From Gymnogyps californianus (lineage: Eukaryota; Chordata; Aves; Accipitriformes; Cathartidae): 64,000 nucleotides of DNA. The stretch covers positions 36,809,437 to 36,873,436 of the forward strand of contig NC_059500.1 of assembly GCF_018139145.2 (NCBI RefSeq). The letters run 5' to 3'. The translations under genes were made by a program, and so were the position numbers. The notes beneath the pieces were generated by a model that was given only the letters and a program-made list of their open reading frames with translations, was not told the DNA's origin and made no database searches. Below, in pieces: positions 1 to 14,300 of this stretch. The first letter of the stretch is position 1, and each line of letters opens with the position of its first letter.

Positions 1-2328
1 GCAACAGAAGATAATCTTACCAGACAAAGGATGTAGAGGTTTAGACAAGATCTATTCGGGGGCTTAACTGACTGTCAGCAGCAGCAGCCACACAAACTGC
101 AAACCCTCTTTTGTCAAAGAAAGGTTATCTGAAGGTCATTGGGTTTAAAGAAGAGCACGTCGCTGTCTTCTTCAGCCACCCTCGCACTCTGCTCTGGCAC
201 GCACTGTTGTAGATAGACGTTGGCTTCTTTGGATAACACGTCTATGGTCATGCAAATCAGAGAAATCAGTGACACTTTATTTATAAATAATTCTGTTATT
301 CAAGGCAAACCACAAGCGATTTCGGCAGCTCTGGGCCAACAAGTGGCATCAAAAATATGTCTTGGGTCAAAACAAAGTGGCATCAAAAAAGTCTTGGATC
401 AAAAGATGATGGAATGCATGAACCAGATCATTTTCTCCCAGTGTATCTCACATCTGAATGTAATCAACTCATACATCTGATGGACATGATTCCGTAGGCT
501 TATTGCTCATAATGACACAAAAATAATTTGGACATACCGTAGTTTTCCAACTAATAAACTAGGATATTTAATTTGAAAATGGAGATAACAAAATGCTTGG
601 CTAGCTACAAATCTTTCTGTTTGCACTTCTGAGAACTGATTTTGACTTTTAGTCCAATCATATGGTATGAAGATTACAATGTGAAACTATGATTAAAGTA
701 AACTGATGCCAGCAGCATTTTCCTCAGCTTGGCCTCGTTGTGCTTAGGGCTATGATATTTCAAAAGTAGTGGTTTAATCTTGCAATCTCATGCTCTTGGG
801 AACACTTACAATGATAATTATGGGGTCTGATTAAGTGACAAGGACTGGATTTCTAGCTGGCATAAAAATACTTTTTTTCTGCAATATGCAGTAGTTATAT
901 TGCTTTCTATTGCATGGTTCTGGTGTTCGCATTCCCACCTTCCATGTGGATAAACTTAGGTACTTGCAGAGTGAAGTACTCAATGTGAAGATGGGAGATC
1001 AATGTCTTTGTTAAAGAACTGGAGGCCAAGCTACTGAAATCCCAAAGTACACACCATGTATTTAGCAGTGCTTGCTCAGGATATGCACTTGAGCAGGGAC
1101 TTGACGTGGTGGGCAGACCCAGATTGCCACGAGGTGATCAAATATCCCCTCAGAGGTGGCTGTGGGCAAACCCGGGGAAGAGCCTCACTACAGAAACATG
1201 TGGCTATTTTCTCATCTCTCCCCAAGGGCATCGTGGGTGGAGGGGCGGGAAGAGCTAGCATTGGTGCTCCTTTCCCTGTGCTCTCCCCACAGCAGCTGGT
1301 GGGAACTGCAGAGGCAGATGAGTGCGCGGAGCTGAGGGGTGGTTAGGCGGATGATCTGTCTCACAGACTTACAATGCAAGAAGAAGGCTGGGGACAGCCA
1401 GTTTGCTCCCACGGAGAGACTACATGTACTAAGCTAAAGATCAATGCAAGCTTCACCTCGAAAATTCTCAGTGAGGTTGGGTTTGTCTTAACACGTTCGT
1501 CTCCTTCCTGTTGTTCTCATGGACATCTGACTGCAGTCTGCCTCTGTTTTGATGACACAGGTCACAGTATATGTCATGGGGAGACACTTAGAGGACATAG
1601 TACAAAAATGGTCTTTCAGTTACTCTTCGGGAAGATTATGTTTGTTGTGTGAGTTTCTCAGCTCTCATAGGAAATTGCTGAGTGTTTTGGTTTTTTGTTT
1701 TTTTTTTTTTTTTTACGAGCACATCTGCTTAGCATCTGAGTTTCTAAATAACTTAAAATTAAATAAAGCACAGGGTTAACCCATGTGAGACTGTAAATCT
1801 GTGTGTCCTTAGGAACTGACTTTTGAATTGCTTCAGCTGTTCTGCACTACAACAATGACTATTTCCATACAGCTCTTTATATATGATCTGAAAACACAGG
1901 AATGCGGAACTGAAATCAGCATGAGCTGCAGCTTTATACCTCTCTGTCAACTGTACTTCAAAACTGTTAGCTTTACAGAGACATCTTCACCAGCTGAAGG
2001 GAATACAAATGATCAGTAAGTAGGAATGACCGTAGGAAAAGATGCAAGTATTGATTTTTTGGGACACACATATACTGGTGATACAGCTACACAGACTCCA
2101 GGCATAAGTTTGCAGATATCACTAATGCTATTACTGCACTTTGGAAGATGACACTTATACATCCAGACTGCGGCCGTGCAAACCCGAGGATGCTCTTAGC
2201 TGTGTGTCCAGGTGCTATTGTCGGTGCTTCCTGACCCTTTGTGGGGGTGACAGCCACCCAGCCCCAAGCTCACATCTCACAGAGAGGCCACGGCATACTC
2301 CAACCCCTCCTTGCCTGCAGCGCCTGGG
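1..2328. other. Non-coding DNA, no gene recognised
   Basis: No exon, RNA gene or interspersed repeat could be supported here. Visible features are a roughly 33-bp tandem duplication at 341-405 (listed separately), an octamer-like ATGCAAAT at about 250, and a run of 17 T at 1698-1714. A somewhat GC-richer patch lies near 1030-1430 with short open frames on both strands. Opposite-strand overlap of frames points to base composition rather than coding. Confidence 0.6.
341..405. repeat. Two-copy tandem duplication, about 33 bp unit
   Basis: Two adjacent copies begin AAGTGGCATCAAAAA. Copy 1 runs 341-373 and copy 2 runs 375-405. They differ by a 2-base indel and about three substitutions. Each copy then continues into GTCTTGG(G/A)TCAAAA. 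This looks like an old local duplication by slippage or unequal exchange. No function can be read from it. Confidence 0.75.
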
Positions 2329-2386
2329 GCTGGAGGATGTACAGCTGCCTGTGGCCTCCCTGGCAGGCAGCTGTAATGTAGCCAGT
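2329..2386. other. Perfect 12-bp inverted repeat with extended imperfect stem
   Basis: TACAGCTGCCTG at 2340-2351 is followed by a 12-base loop and then by its exact reverse complement CAGGCAGCTGTA at 2364-2375. Beyond a six-base internal loop the flanks pair again (about five pairs, one G-T), giving a hairpin of about 58 bases. The arms also carry two E-box cores, CAGCTG, at 2342-2347 and 2368-2373. Either an RNA hairpin or a paired bHLH site is possible, as is chance. I do not recognise a known microRNA. Confidence 0.6.
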
Positions 2387-5300
2387 GATTTTTAATCAAA
2401 TGCATGGGCCAAAAGTGCATTAAATGACCTAATAAATGACCTGTTCTTAAACTTGAGGATTGGTTTATTTTTTAATGCATCAGTAATGTCTTTTCCATGT
2501 GGGTTTCTTAGGTACTTCTGCATTAGCAGAGGTTGCTGGTGAGCGTATCAGACTTCAGACTCTAGCTGATATAAACCAAGGCGCCTTCACTTGTACTGTG
2601 AAGCTTCCATGACAATATACACTAATGGAAAATTTGAGCCAAGAAATGTAGAGGAAATAGCTGACAGTGCACTAAAATGCATGCACCTTTCAAAGACTCA
2701 CTGGTTTAACTTATTTTCTACTTGTTGCCAAGAGTCCCTGTTAACTCCTACCTACCCAATAAAGTGCTAAGAGAATTTGTTTCACCACTTTTGCTGGATT
2801 GTCAGTTTTCACAGGGAATAATTACCACTGGTATGCAGCAAATGTCACCCTTGACATCTTTCTAGGACTCAAGCCAGTGACATACTTCACCGACTTCTGA
2901 CGCCAGACTTCATGACTTAAAACTTCACGACAATTCTCGCATCAGCTATACAGAGTAAAATAGCTGATACCTCAGAGCTGACTGGGTAAAACGTCTCTGT
3001 CCCAAGTGCAGTAGCAGATTGAACAAAATTCTCACTGAGAAGTGTCAGTGAAGATGAGAGTTTTGCATGCCAATCTATGAAGCTTAACTTTGGACCAGTT
3101 ACAGATACCATAAAGTATCATCTCTGTTGTAAAAAGCAATGGGAACAATGCACCTTAAAAAAAAGAACAAAGAGCAAAATCTCAGCTTATGTGCAGACTT
3201 GGAAAAACCCCAAGAGGCATATTACTCAATCCTCATATCCAAGATCTGAATACACCACAAAGTGCTGTAATGGGAACAACTTCCTGTTACTTTGTTCATT
3301 TCTGTATGTGCACATGTAGAATGAAGGAAGATTGATTCTAGAATTTTATAGCAGCCCTTTAAAAAGCACAGCTATACTATAGTAACACTATGTTGTTGTT
3401 ATTCATGTGACAGTCTGTTCTCCAGGCAGGAAATTCTAACACAAGAGGTCTTATTTTGATTTCTCTGTGTACTACTGCTACTCTCGTACACGCTGGTTCT
3501 GATTTTTATCTTGGAGGTTGTGGTGACATTCAACAAACAAAACAAAGGACGTGTACTTACCCATTTGCTTTCCACTCTGATCTGTAAAGTCCCCAATATT
3601 CTGGAGGAGTCCCTCAGGACCTATCAGAAATGAGAAACATTTTGTTTTTCCAGACGGTCTTGTAAAGCCTATTCCCTATTGATGATTAATGCTCTATAGA
3701 TTCAACCACAAAAAGAGATGTCTCTAAGTTCATCATTTTTGGTTGAACCCCAATGATTCTTTTCTATACGGAAAACGCTAGCTACTACATGAGGATACAA
3801 GCCCCTTGCGCTCGCTGTGGGTTTTGATGTGGGAACACACATCTTAATAAGCTGGAGTGTCTGGGCCAGGAACAGCCTCTGGGACAGTGCTTGAGCCCAT
3901 GCGGTGCACCGGTGGCTGCTAGGTCCCCTCTTACCCCATGACCAGGGCTATGCGTACTCTGTTTGCCCTCTGTACTCCAGAGAAACTTTCAGCTGCCTTC
4001 TCTATCCATCGGGATCCCCCTTAGATTCAGTTTTCCTTTTTCTTTCCCTTCTCCCTATCTCCTGGATCCTACTTTGACAGGGCATTTCCCTGCAGTCTTC
4101 CAAGCTCTTTGCCCTATGAGTGTTGAGCAAATGGCTATAAATGGCAGCCTGGCCCTCACGCGGGCTCGCTTTGCTCTAAAAGAAGAAATATGAGAAAGTA
4201 TCTCTGCAGATGTTCTCACTACAGCCAGGAGACGTCAGGCCATATTCTTTAAGATCATTGTCTAGCCTGGCTGGATCTGTCACCTTTGGCTTTTTATATA
4301 CACACATCTTTTTAAAGACATTTGTCTTTGGAAAGTTGTCCAGATCCCTGTCCAACAGCTGGCACTTTGCAGCAGCAGCCACCAAAGGCCTCAAGCCTGC
4401 TAAATAATTTTTAAATATTCCCATGCAGGACTGTCGCTTTGTTTGAACTGCTTAGTTGATTCAGCACTGGAGCCACGGAAAGGCTGATTAATGGTTTGCT
4501 TATTTTACAGACTAACAGTCCACAAACCAATTGCCCACTAATATTTCCCTGATGAGCACAGGCTTATTTCTGTGTTGCAGTAGGTTGCTGAGAAACCCAG
4601 ACTGTTCATGATTATGGTAACAGCTACATGAAATGGAGTGCCTATTATTGTATTTAAACCTAGCATGTAGCCCTGTTTATTTATCATAGGTCATAAAGTT
4701 GACTGAAAAATTCCCCAGAATTTCATTTTAGGATGAAAATAATTTAGTAATGAAATTCATGAAAAAAAGAGATTCTTTCATTTAAGGATGAAAGAAACAC
4801 AAGATAAAACACAAGAAAAAAAAACAGAAAGAAAAAAACAATACATTGGTTGATTGACACAAGCTGTTATTATGGTTTGTACAGCAAAATAGTACTTTCC
4901 TAAATAAATAATTTTGCTCATTTCTTTTAATTCAGTAATATTAAATGGTTCTGTTTCTGCTTTCCAGATTTTTGAAATCTCTTGTCTTGTGTTGGCTCTT
5001 TTGACGTACAAGTGCAGACTAACCTGTACTACAGAAGAAGATGGGTTTAAAGTTCATTCTAAGGAATGAGATAAAGACATTGTAAAAATAGAGAGGTTTT
5101 GCTTTTTCTTGTTCATTTCTTACAGTGCTGAAAATGAGAGGTATTATTTGTGATAATAGTAGAACAGAACATTTCAGACAAAAGCACACTTTGCTGCAAG
5201 AACATGCTTTAATTTGCTCAAACACTTTTGTCTGAAGACTTTATATTGCCTATTATCTCCTACAAATGATGTTTCAGGAGTCACTTTACTTAAATATAAC

Positions 5301-8300
5301 AACGGAGTTAAAAAACATTGTTCACATTTATCCCCTTCTGCTTACTAAAGTGCATTTGATAGCTCTGTATGTTCTCTTTTGGCACACTGACTTTATTTGA
5401 GCTTGAAAATTATACACTAGTCCAAGTAAATGCAAAGAGAAAAGCAGTAATGCAATTTTAAACCCAAACAAGAAGGACAGAAGGAGGGAGCGGATCATCT
5501 TATTAACACTTTTGTTCTGTTTGCAGGTTCCCTTATGTTTAAAGAACTTAGAATTTCTTAGAAGTTAATAGAAATGCCAAAGTTCTATTTTAAATGCATT
5601 TGTAGCTCAATTTTTTAATTTTTTTTTTTTTTAAGAACATCTACCATTAGGCTGTATATACAGTGTGTGCCTTCTGAAACTGTCATTTCAGAGGACAGGG
5701 ATGAAAAAGGCTACAAATCTCTCTTAAAGCCTAACAGGTTAGTTTTTAGCCATATTTAAAACCTTCACAAAGCCCCGATTATCCAAAAAATCACTGGTGG
5801 AATCCTTGGGCCACTCTCCCCATCATTATTGCCTTCCCTCCCTCCCTCCCTCCTCCCTCATATTCACAGGAACAGTGGGTTCAAAATCCGAAAAAGTCAA
5901 GCTCTCTCTAGCCTGCAGAGAATTAATTCCGCTGTAGGACATCTCTCGCTGGGGTCAGTTCCTACAGAATAAACAGTTTTTCAGTGCACCTGGAATTCTG
6001 TACAGGAATGGTTAGGAGCTGACTCGGGACCAAAGTTTTGCTCCTGCAGCCGTCCCTGGTGGTTTAGCTGCCTTGTGAATGCTGCATCCTCACAAAAACT
6101 TCAGCCCTGATAAAAGCTTTCTCCCTCTGCAGACTCAGGGTCACTGCTGCACCTGGAACGGAGTTGCACCATTGAAGTCTGGAAGAGATGAGACAAAAGG
6201 GACCAGCATGTTCCTCACAGCAGCCATGGCGACCCTGTCCTTTGTCTCCAAGGGATGCGTATTGGTTTTGCCATTGAGCTCTTCTATTCACATCTCTCAA
6301 CAGTGATACAATACATATGGATCTGATGTGCAGTCTTGAAAGGATGACAGCATTATTGTTTAATGTGCTTAGTTTTCATTTAGAAATTTTTTCCAGATTA
6401 AGTCCTGGAAAGGGATACTTCTCTGTAATCTATTTTTGTTAAAGGTGATTAATTCAATAATTCCATTAATTTCAGTGCTGAGCGCAGGCACAGCCCGATG
6501 AGGTATTGACTGCCATCAGCTCTTTCCATAAACTCCACGGAACTGAGGATACTCAGCACTTTGCAGAAGCAGGCTCATTGCTGCAGCAGGGCCAGGATGA
6601 GCCCTTTCCTTTCTAAGGAAACCTCAATTATCTCAGGCCCATTGATCACCCTAGCCATAGAAGAATCATTAAGCCACCGAAATGCCATTTGCCTTTGACA
6701 GAAACCTCTCAGTCATGCTCAAAACTGGCACAGAGTAGAGGGCTGAAGGTAGAGTTGTTGACAGGCAGAATACCTGATTTTTCATAGGAGAAAAATCACC
6801 ATAGGCTCCTCAGTTCTCAGTGGCCTTAGGGAGGAAGGGGGATGGCTTTGATTTAAAAATGCTCATCTAAACCTCACATGTCTTCATTCCTAAATACCCC
6901 TTTTAAGTACTTATTTATCCAGTTAAATATAAAGCCTCTTCCTATGATTCTTCCCCACTGCTCGGGATACACATTTCTGCTCAAATAAGCACTTTGACGT
7001 ACAACATATGCAAGTCCATAGTTCCCGTGAATTACTCCAGCTGCTTCCCTCCATTTAGCAGCCTGGTGGTATAGACATTACTTGTAGTCCTTCACTTGCG
7101 TGAGTGTAGATTTACCTGTGTGTACATGCAATTCAGGTGAATAAAGCATTTGCAATCATGACCTAGCTCTGCTACTATTTCCTCAGCCTGGGAACTGATA
7201 GGCTGAAATCTGGATGTGACAGGAGTTTCACATGTGAAGGGTCTCTGTGCAGCACCACTTGGCAGCTAAAGCACAGAAAACCGAGGTGTTAACGTGGGTT
7301 AATTACAACTGAAGCACAAACCGTAAAATGACACACACACCTCCCCAAAAACAAAGACTGTCAAGTGGATTGATTTCCAAAAGTTTACAATTTCTAGGAA
7401 CTCAGCTTCTCTGAAGTGTCAGAAAACCAGGAACTGGGGAAAATGGGGACATTCCAAGCATCTAACCCTTCTGGAATTGTTAGCCAATAGTTCCCAGAGA
7501 AATAGATGATTCACTTATCAGTTGTCATCTGCTATGCAAGCCCACCACGGCCACAGCCCTCAAGAAATGAGCAAGTTAGTAATAAATCCTGTATTCTAAA
7601 CAGGAAATGATTCTTCAGCTGGGGATGTCTAAAAAAGAAACAAGCCACTGTCTCTCAAATGGTACGTAGTGAAATGACTGTGCTCCTCACTCACCCCTAG
7701 AGAAGTTTTATGGCTCAACTCTGCTGACTTACTGCCATTACCAGATCTATTGGGGCAGGGGCAGGTTGTGAAGTTAAGGTTATACAAGGGAGATGGAGAT
7801 GCGACTGTTTGTTTAGGTTTGGACTCTGGGGAGTGAAAGGAAGCATCGAGGGCACTGACCTTGTTGCTTCAGAGATTTTTTTTGCCTTGCTATAGCTCCT
7901 GGCAGCTGACTGCATGCCTCTCTCCGCTCCTGATCACTGAGGGACAGCAGCCCAGCCATATGGGGCAAAGGCGACGACTACTCTTAGGTCAACAGAAAGC
8001 AAAGCCACTCAGAAAAAGCTCCTTCCTCTGTCTTTCCTTCCCCTCTGAAAACTTCATGCTTTCCTGACATACAGATTACAGGAAAACAGAAAAGACGTAT
8101 GGATACCGTCAATAGGATAAATAGATTCTAACAACGAGGGGCAAGGTAGGAGATAGAGACAATCATTTGATTATGTGATGAATAATGTTTCTGCAAATGA
8201 TAGGGCTCTGCTGTCAATTAGAAAGGCCAGAACTGGAGCAGAGCAGAGCAGTTACCTTGCTTGTAAATAATGATGGCAAAAATAACCTTGAACCTAAGCT

Positions 8301-11300
8301 CCCTCATGCACAAATCCTGGGTGAAGCAGTGTTTTGAGGTGGATTGAGCATCACCTTATTAAGTCTGCAGGGATGGGGCTTTTCTCTGCTTGTGCTAAGT
8401 TCCCTCGGGGGACGAGGGCGTCAGTCTTGCATTGGCTTTATACAATGGGAGATACATTCTGCTGATCTTGTTTAGGGCTGATTCTCTATTAAGGACTTGT
8501 CACTCATCCTAGCACTTAGATGGCATTATTATGCCATACCTATGTGGCACCTTCTGAATCTTTTCCTGGGTGGTAGCTTACAGGTAAAGTCTGAAACGCA
8601 TGCTCATGTCTTCCCATAGTTTGATCATATTAAGTAAATTTAAAATGCAGATGATAAAATATTAGCAATAGCCAATTGCTTCAAATACTTCTAGGCATTA
8701 GTGAAATGTGAGTTTATTTTTTTTTAAAAAGCATAATTCTCTCATTCAAAAAAACCCCCAACAACCAAAACAACCAACCTAAGACCTGTTTTCAGAACTG
8801 ACAAAATACCAGTTTCAAAATGCATCTTCAACCTGTTAGGAAGGTGTTAGAAGAAATCACATGACAGCCAAGCAAATTAAAGTTGTAGGTAAGACACAGA
8901 GCTTTTTGACAAAGAAGCTGATTAATAATGAGAACAAATCACTGCTCAACATGATGGATTCTTCATTTCCGGGAGTTCTCAGTCAAAATTGCATTCAACC
9001 CAAAAAATATGCTTTAATTGAATACAAGCTGAAGGAAAGAGTTGATGAAATACCACAGCCTGTGTTAAAAAGGAATAGCAGCCCAATGGTTCCTTGTGGC
9101 CTGGAAATCTGTAGCAATATTAAAAGATACAAGTTTTATTAAAATGCCCTGCAACTACCAAGCCTGTTTCAGCTACTTTTGCTGCCAGTGGTACAGGACT
9201 GTCCTGGCATCTTCTGCAGACTACAACATTTTATAATAGAGATTCTCCTCCAAAACTTGTCAACAGCAATGCTTCATCTTTTTTTGCTTTTAATCCTTCT
9301 ACTGTCTGTTCTTTTTTACCTTACTGCGTTTCAACATGCTGTTAGACTGCTGTTAACTTCATTGCTTTTTTACATTTGTCTACATTTAATGTTCTTAGGT
9401 CCAAAGTTTTTGCTCAGCCCATCCAAAAAAAGACAGGCTAAAAGCAAAGTTCCAATCCTAGATTTTTATTTGTTTTTTGAAACTGGTAGTATTACGAGTT
9501 TGGGGATGTTACAGATAATCTTTCTTTTGTAATAGTGATACTCTGTCAGTGGCAATAAAATTTTCTGGCTGAGTTTAGGAGCCTTTAATCTGAATGCACT
9601 TACTCAGTCCATTGCACTACTTGCATGAGAAAAAAACCCCAGACAATTCCCTAGGTCTAAACCATGTGTGTAGAGAGCAGAACTGAGTCCTGCATGAGGA
9701 AACATTTCAATGGGGATTCCTTTTCATTCATTTTCCAATACTGCCTCTTTGTCTCAATCTGAAAAAAACCTCTGTAAACTCATGAGTAAACTCTGGCTGG
9801 TTGCTTCTCATAATGCTTGTATCTCATCTTGTGGGAAAATAACTTGTGGTTTTGAGTTTGAGTAGAAATTTTCTGATACGTGTTTTCAAGCTGAGATTTT
9901 TTAAGACACGCACACACACAGAGACTGCTTTCTGTTTCATCACTTTACTCTGACAATCCTGAAATAACCAGACTGTAGCTGATCAAAGCCTGCGACAAAA
10001 CACTTCATGGAGGCAGGTGAGACAGATTAGAGACAACTGTTACAGCTGTATGGGACTGCACAGGCAGCTGCATCTCTCTGACATTTCCTCTGCCTTTAAT
10101 TTTAACATCACTTTTTCCAAGCAAGTTTGGAATTGCTTCAGTTTATGTGGCTTGCAGCTGAGCTATGCAAAACTTTTAATCTGACATTCAACTTCATTAC
10201 CTGCATTTGGATTTCATTACAGGCATGACCTAGAGCTATTGCTTGTACATTTTCCTAATTGCATAAATCACTCGAATGAGCTTCTACAATATACATTTCC
10301 CAACAGCACCATGAGAACCTCACAGTTTCTCATGAAGTCAGTTGAGACAAAACACAATGGCTTTTGAGGAATGCTAAGGAAGGAGAAAAGAGATACAAGT
10401 GAAGGAACTAATGAATGGCTTAATGAAGACACAGCAAGAAGTTCTCATCACATTTTCTTGTAATATCAACGTGGGCAGGGTAGTTACTCTATGAACGTAA
10501 TTGAACAACTGCAAAATGATAAAAACGAGTATAATTTTCACAGTGCAAATTAAATCCATGAACTCCACTTTCAAAAGGAGCACTGAAACAAAGAGCACAG
10601 CAGGATACAAAGCTCAGATTAGACATTCATAACACATTAGAAAAAAATAACGACAGTTTTGAAAGGGACAGGAGCTCTCCTCATTCAAGGCATAAGCCAG
10701 CCTTGAACACCTGAAACTACTGAGCACCTCAGCATGGTGGCAACTTACATATTAAATCATGGGTTAGTGATTTTCCAGAGTTGTGTTCCAGTTTGTAATT
10801 TTCACTTCCAAGCTTGAAGTGAAGTTCAAATATTAGTGAAAAATCACTGTGTGTCCTTTGATACATACGATCAGCTGCCAGCTCCTGCCTTGGATCCCTA
10901 CTGCACAATCTTTTCTTCTGGAGGAACTGATAGTAGCTACTCTACTTCAAGGAACAGGACCACTGCTGCTAACCAGGATGGCATCGATTATGTTGCTATG
11001 AGGACTGGGTATTCATTTGGACAGCTAAATTCCATATGACTGAATGAAATGGATATCCACAAACTGTTTAGCAGCAATTCATCGGAAGACAAATCTATTG
11101 AAGGCAAGAGAGACACGAAGGAAAAAAGTATATTTTCCAACGCCAAGGAGAACATCTTCACGACCTGTCCTTATCAAAGGCCACCATCAGTCTCAGAGCT
11201 GTACCTCAAATATACCTGCTCTCAGCCTTTTTCAGCACAAACAGATGTCTCTGCTCTGAAATTTTTCCTCTCTGGCCTCTCAGTGCAGCAACTAGTTGCA

Positions 11301-14300
11301 GAGAGGCTGACATGGACAGGCAGTGGCCGTGCAGTCACTGTATTTCAGATTTCCTCATCTTTGCAGTGTGTCCCCCTGATGTTCCTCTGCTTGCAGAAGC
11401 AGAAATTACATCAAGCGAGGCTGGTCTTGTGCAGGCCCAACTACCCTGTGTGTTAACCAGCTTTGCTGAGAGCAGCTGTTGAATACAAGAGCTGACAGTG
11501 ACTCAGGCCACACAGCTGCCGTTGACCACCGATAATTACGTAGCAGAAGCAGGGCTCAGTAACACATGTAGAGCCACAAACACAGAAGCAAAAACAGAAG
11601 TGGGTTTGCTGGAATACTTTAGGGACTGCTAGATGTGAGCAGATTTTCCTTCCCTCAAGCAAGTGAATGGGGGGCAAACAATGTATTGATACTTTCAAAT
11701 TGTGCTTCCTAGAAATCAGTTTGCAAATGCTAACTGGTGTGGGGTAACTAGAATGACTAGTCACTTTGCAGTTAGCATACAGCCACTAGCATAACTTTCA
11801 GGAAATATCTATAAAATATTATTATGGATGCAAGTTAATATAAAAATGGCAGAGCAGCTGTATTTCATTAGTATTCACACAACCGTTAACATTCACAGAC
11901 CAGTTTTCCTCACCACTAGATCTATCACTGAAATGTGGTCATCTTTTAAACACGTATCTTTAACTAGAAGGCAGCAGATATGTATAAAAGAAGAGAGGCA
12001 GATCCCATTAGTGATGAAATGTAATATCCCTTAAGGGAAAAAATGAATTTCATCAAGCAGAGCTTCTAATTGCCATAACTATAAACTTCAGATTCCAGAT
12101 AGGTATAACTTTCTACTGAATTCTTTTGAAATTTAATGTAAGAGATAAGTAAAGAAAAACACATTAGATACACTTCATCAATATTTTGTGTAGGGGGTTT
12201 TCTATGTTTTCTTCTTAGTCATCTTGCATCTCATCCTTTTGGAAACCATCTTTAAGTCTGGATCTCTACTCTTCCTGTAGTCTTCTGAATTTAGCTCTCT
12301 GTCCATTTTTTGCACAGTCACAGTCACACAGAGTGGATATCCAGCAATGCCAGGGCTTGAATAGAAATGTTGACCTTCTTTAGGAACTGAAACAGGCAAA
12401 TGACGTCACCTATTCCCAATTCATCACCACTGGAAGGCCATAATACATTTTCCAGAGAGGACATCTTTGCCATAGGTAGTTTAAACTTTCTGTAAATTGA
12501 AGAAAGAAACACCTTAGATACTGGAAGACAGTATTTTACTCTTTTTTCTCCTGTCTAGTTTGCTGAATTAAACTGTATGAGGTTTGCTGGGTCTGGGGGA
12601 ACTTCCATCTTTTCAGCCCCTGGGTATTCTGCAGAGAAGAGATGAGAAACACCGTCCTGAATCAAAAGTCACCCTGTAATTGTTGTAAATAGATCAAAGG
12701 ACTGTAAAGTAAAGTTGACAGGTAGTCTTGCTTTGGCTGAAGATACGATACTCTAATTTCAAAAACAAATGAGAAAGCATAAAAAGTTAGCTTTAATCCT
12801 GCCTAATAAGGTACAATGAATTTCATTTTGTGCAAAGCTATTTGTGATGGCAGAATGTCTGTACAATATACTAAAATGTGTAATTTTAAAGGTAGCCACA
12901 ACTTAAATAGAAAATATGCTTACTGAGGCAAGGCTTATATGGTGAGGTAGTACCTTTTTTTAAATCATCATGATGGGCTAAACCATCGATGAGACAGATC
13001 AGCGGCACAACTGTATCAAGTATAATAGTTGATCTTATAAAAACCTATCTCCTCCCAGAGATCTTATTTCTCTCATATGATCAGACCATTGCTGTTGCAA
13101 CAATGCTACCAAGAAAATGTTATTCACAGAGGATAAACCCAAAAGGCAGTTTGAGGGTAAAGCTGAAAGAGAATCAAGGGCCGTTGCTGTATCATAACAC
13201 AGGCAGCATCCAAAAGCAATGCTTGTCTGCTTGATTCAAAAAACAGCTTGTCCTTATCCAACATATATTAATCAATAATGCGCATGAACTGCATTTTAAT
13301 ATGTACATTATGGCCACATTACTCACACTCAAGGGCCCAACAGTTGTTAGGTATTTGCCAAAACTGGCTGATTTTTCACTCAGACTCTCACTGGAGCCAG
13401 AAAGAGAAACGCATAGTTACAGGTGCTGAGCAAAAGACACCAAGGGAGAGGGACAAGATCCTTGACATTCACTGGTTCAATTTCAGAGGTGAATCTTAGC
13501 ACCTGACCCCAAGTGGAGATCTGACAGCAGAATTAGAAAATAATCTTTTCTGGGGAGGAAATCTTGGGGAGTTGGGTAGCTGTTAAGGTAAATTTGCCCT
13601 TCAGATGGTATGAAAAAGCTCCTGGAAACCCGGAGGTCTCCTGCTGATGCACAGTGGTAGTGGCATGCTCGAGGCTGCTCATGCTGCCATTTCATCTGCC
13701 CTGCAGCCCCTTCATGGGTTGCATGTGGGATGGTCAGATTTCAGTCTTTGGATTTAAACATACAAGGGCAGATATGAGGAGCATGAGATCCATTTGACCT
13801 ACTTGCCAGAGCAGCTCCCCATTAACAAGACAAGGTTTTCCAAGCCAATGTCATGCTGTATCTGTTGTCCATTTTACTTAGGTTTTGTAAGATTACAGTC
13901 TCCTGAACAGAGTCTGTCCCTCCATTTTTCTTGTTTTTTCAATTGTTGTTGCAAAGTTGTCTCATTTCAACGTCCTCTGAAACACACCAGTATGCCATGC
14001 TTCATCTTTTTATAGTGAAAGTCAATTTTAAAATCCATGGTGGCTAAAGTTGTTTCTGTCTTATACTGTTAGACTACTGAAATACCTTCAGAAGAAAGAG
14101 TGGACTCACAAAGATATTTTATACCCCCAAACCATTCCATCACTGCAAATTAAAAAAAATTCCTGTGGTCCTCAACTGTTTTTTCTGCAGTAGTTCTCAG
14201 ACTGGCCATTAAATACACTCTTCTGTGCATGTTTTTTACCTAAATATTGTTGATTTTGACATGAACTCTACCTTGAAGTAATGGGCAGTTTATAATACAT

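Noticed and set aside
247..257. Octamer ATGCAAAT (POU-type site)
   Set aside because: A single 8-base match with no neighbouring promoter. It is expected several times by chance in 64 kb.
4131..4141. TATA-box-like CTATAAATGG
   Set aside because: No plausible first exon or initiator follows, and such words are frequent in AT-rich DNA.
9179..9532. 117-codon hydrophobic frame suggesting a membrane protein
   Set aside because: It starts at TTG, which is not a normal vertebrate start. Its Leu/Phe/Ile content follows from a T-rich stretch, and no family motif is visible.
12943..12952. TGAGGTAGTA, identical to the first ten bases of let-7
   Set aside because: The match stops there, the following sequence is T-rich, and no complementary star arm is found downstream. 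It is not a let-7 hairpin.
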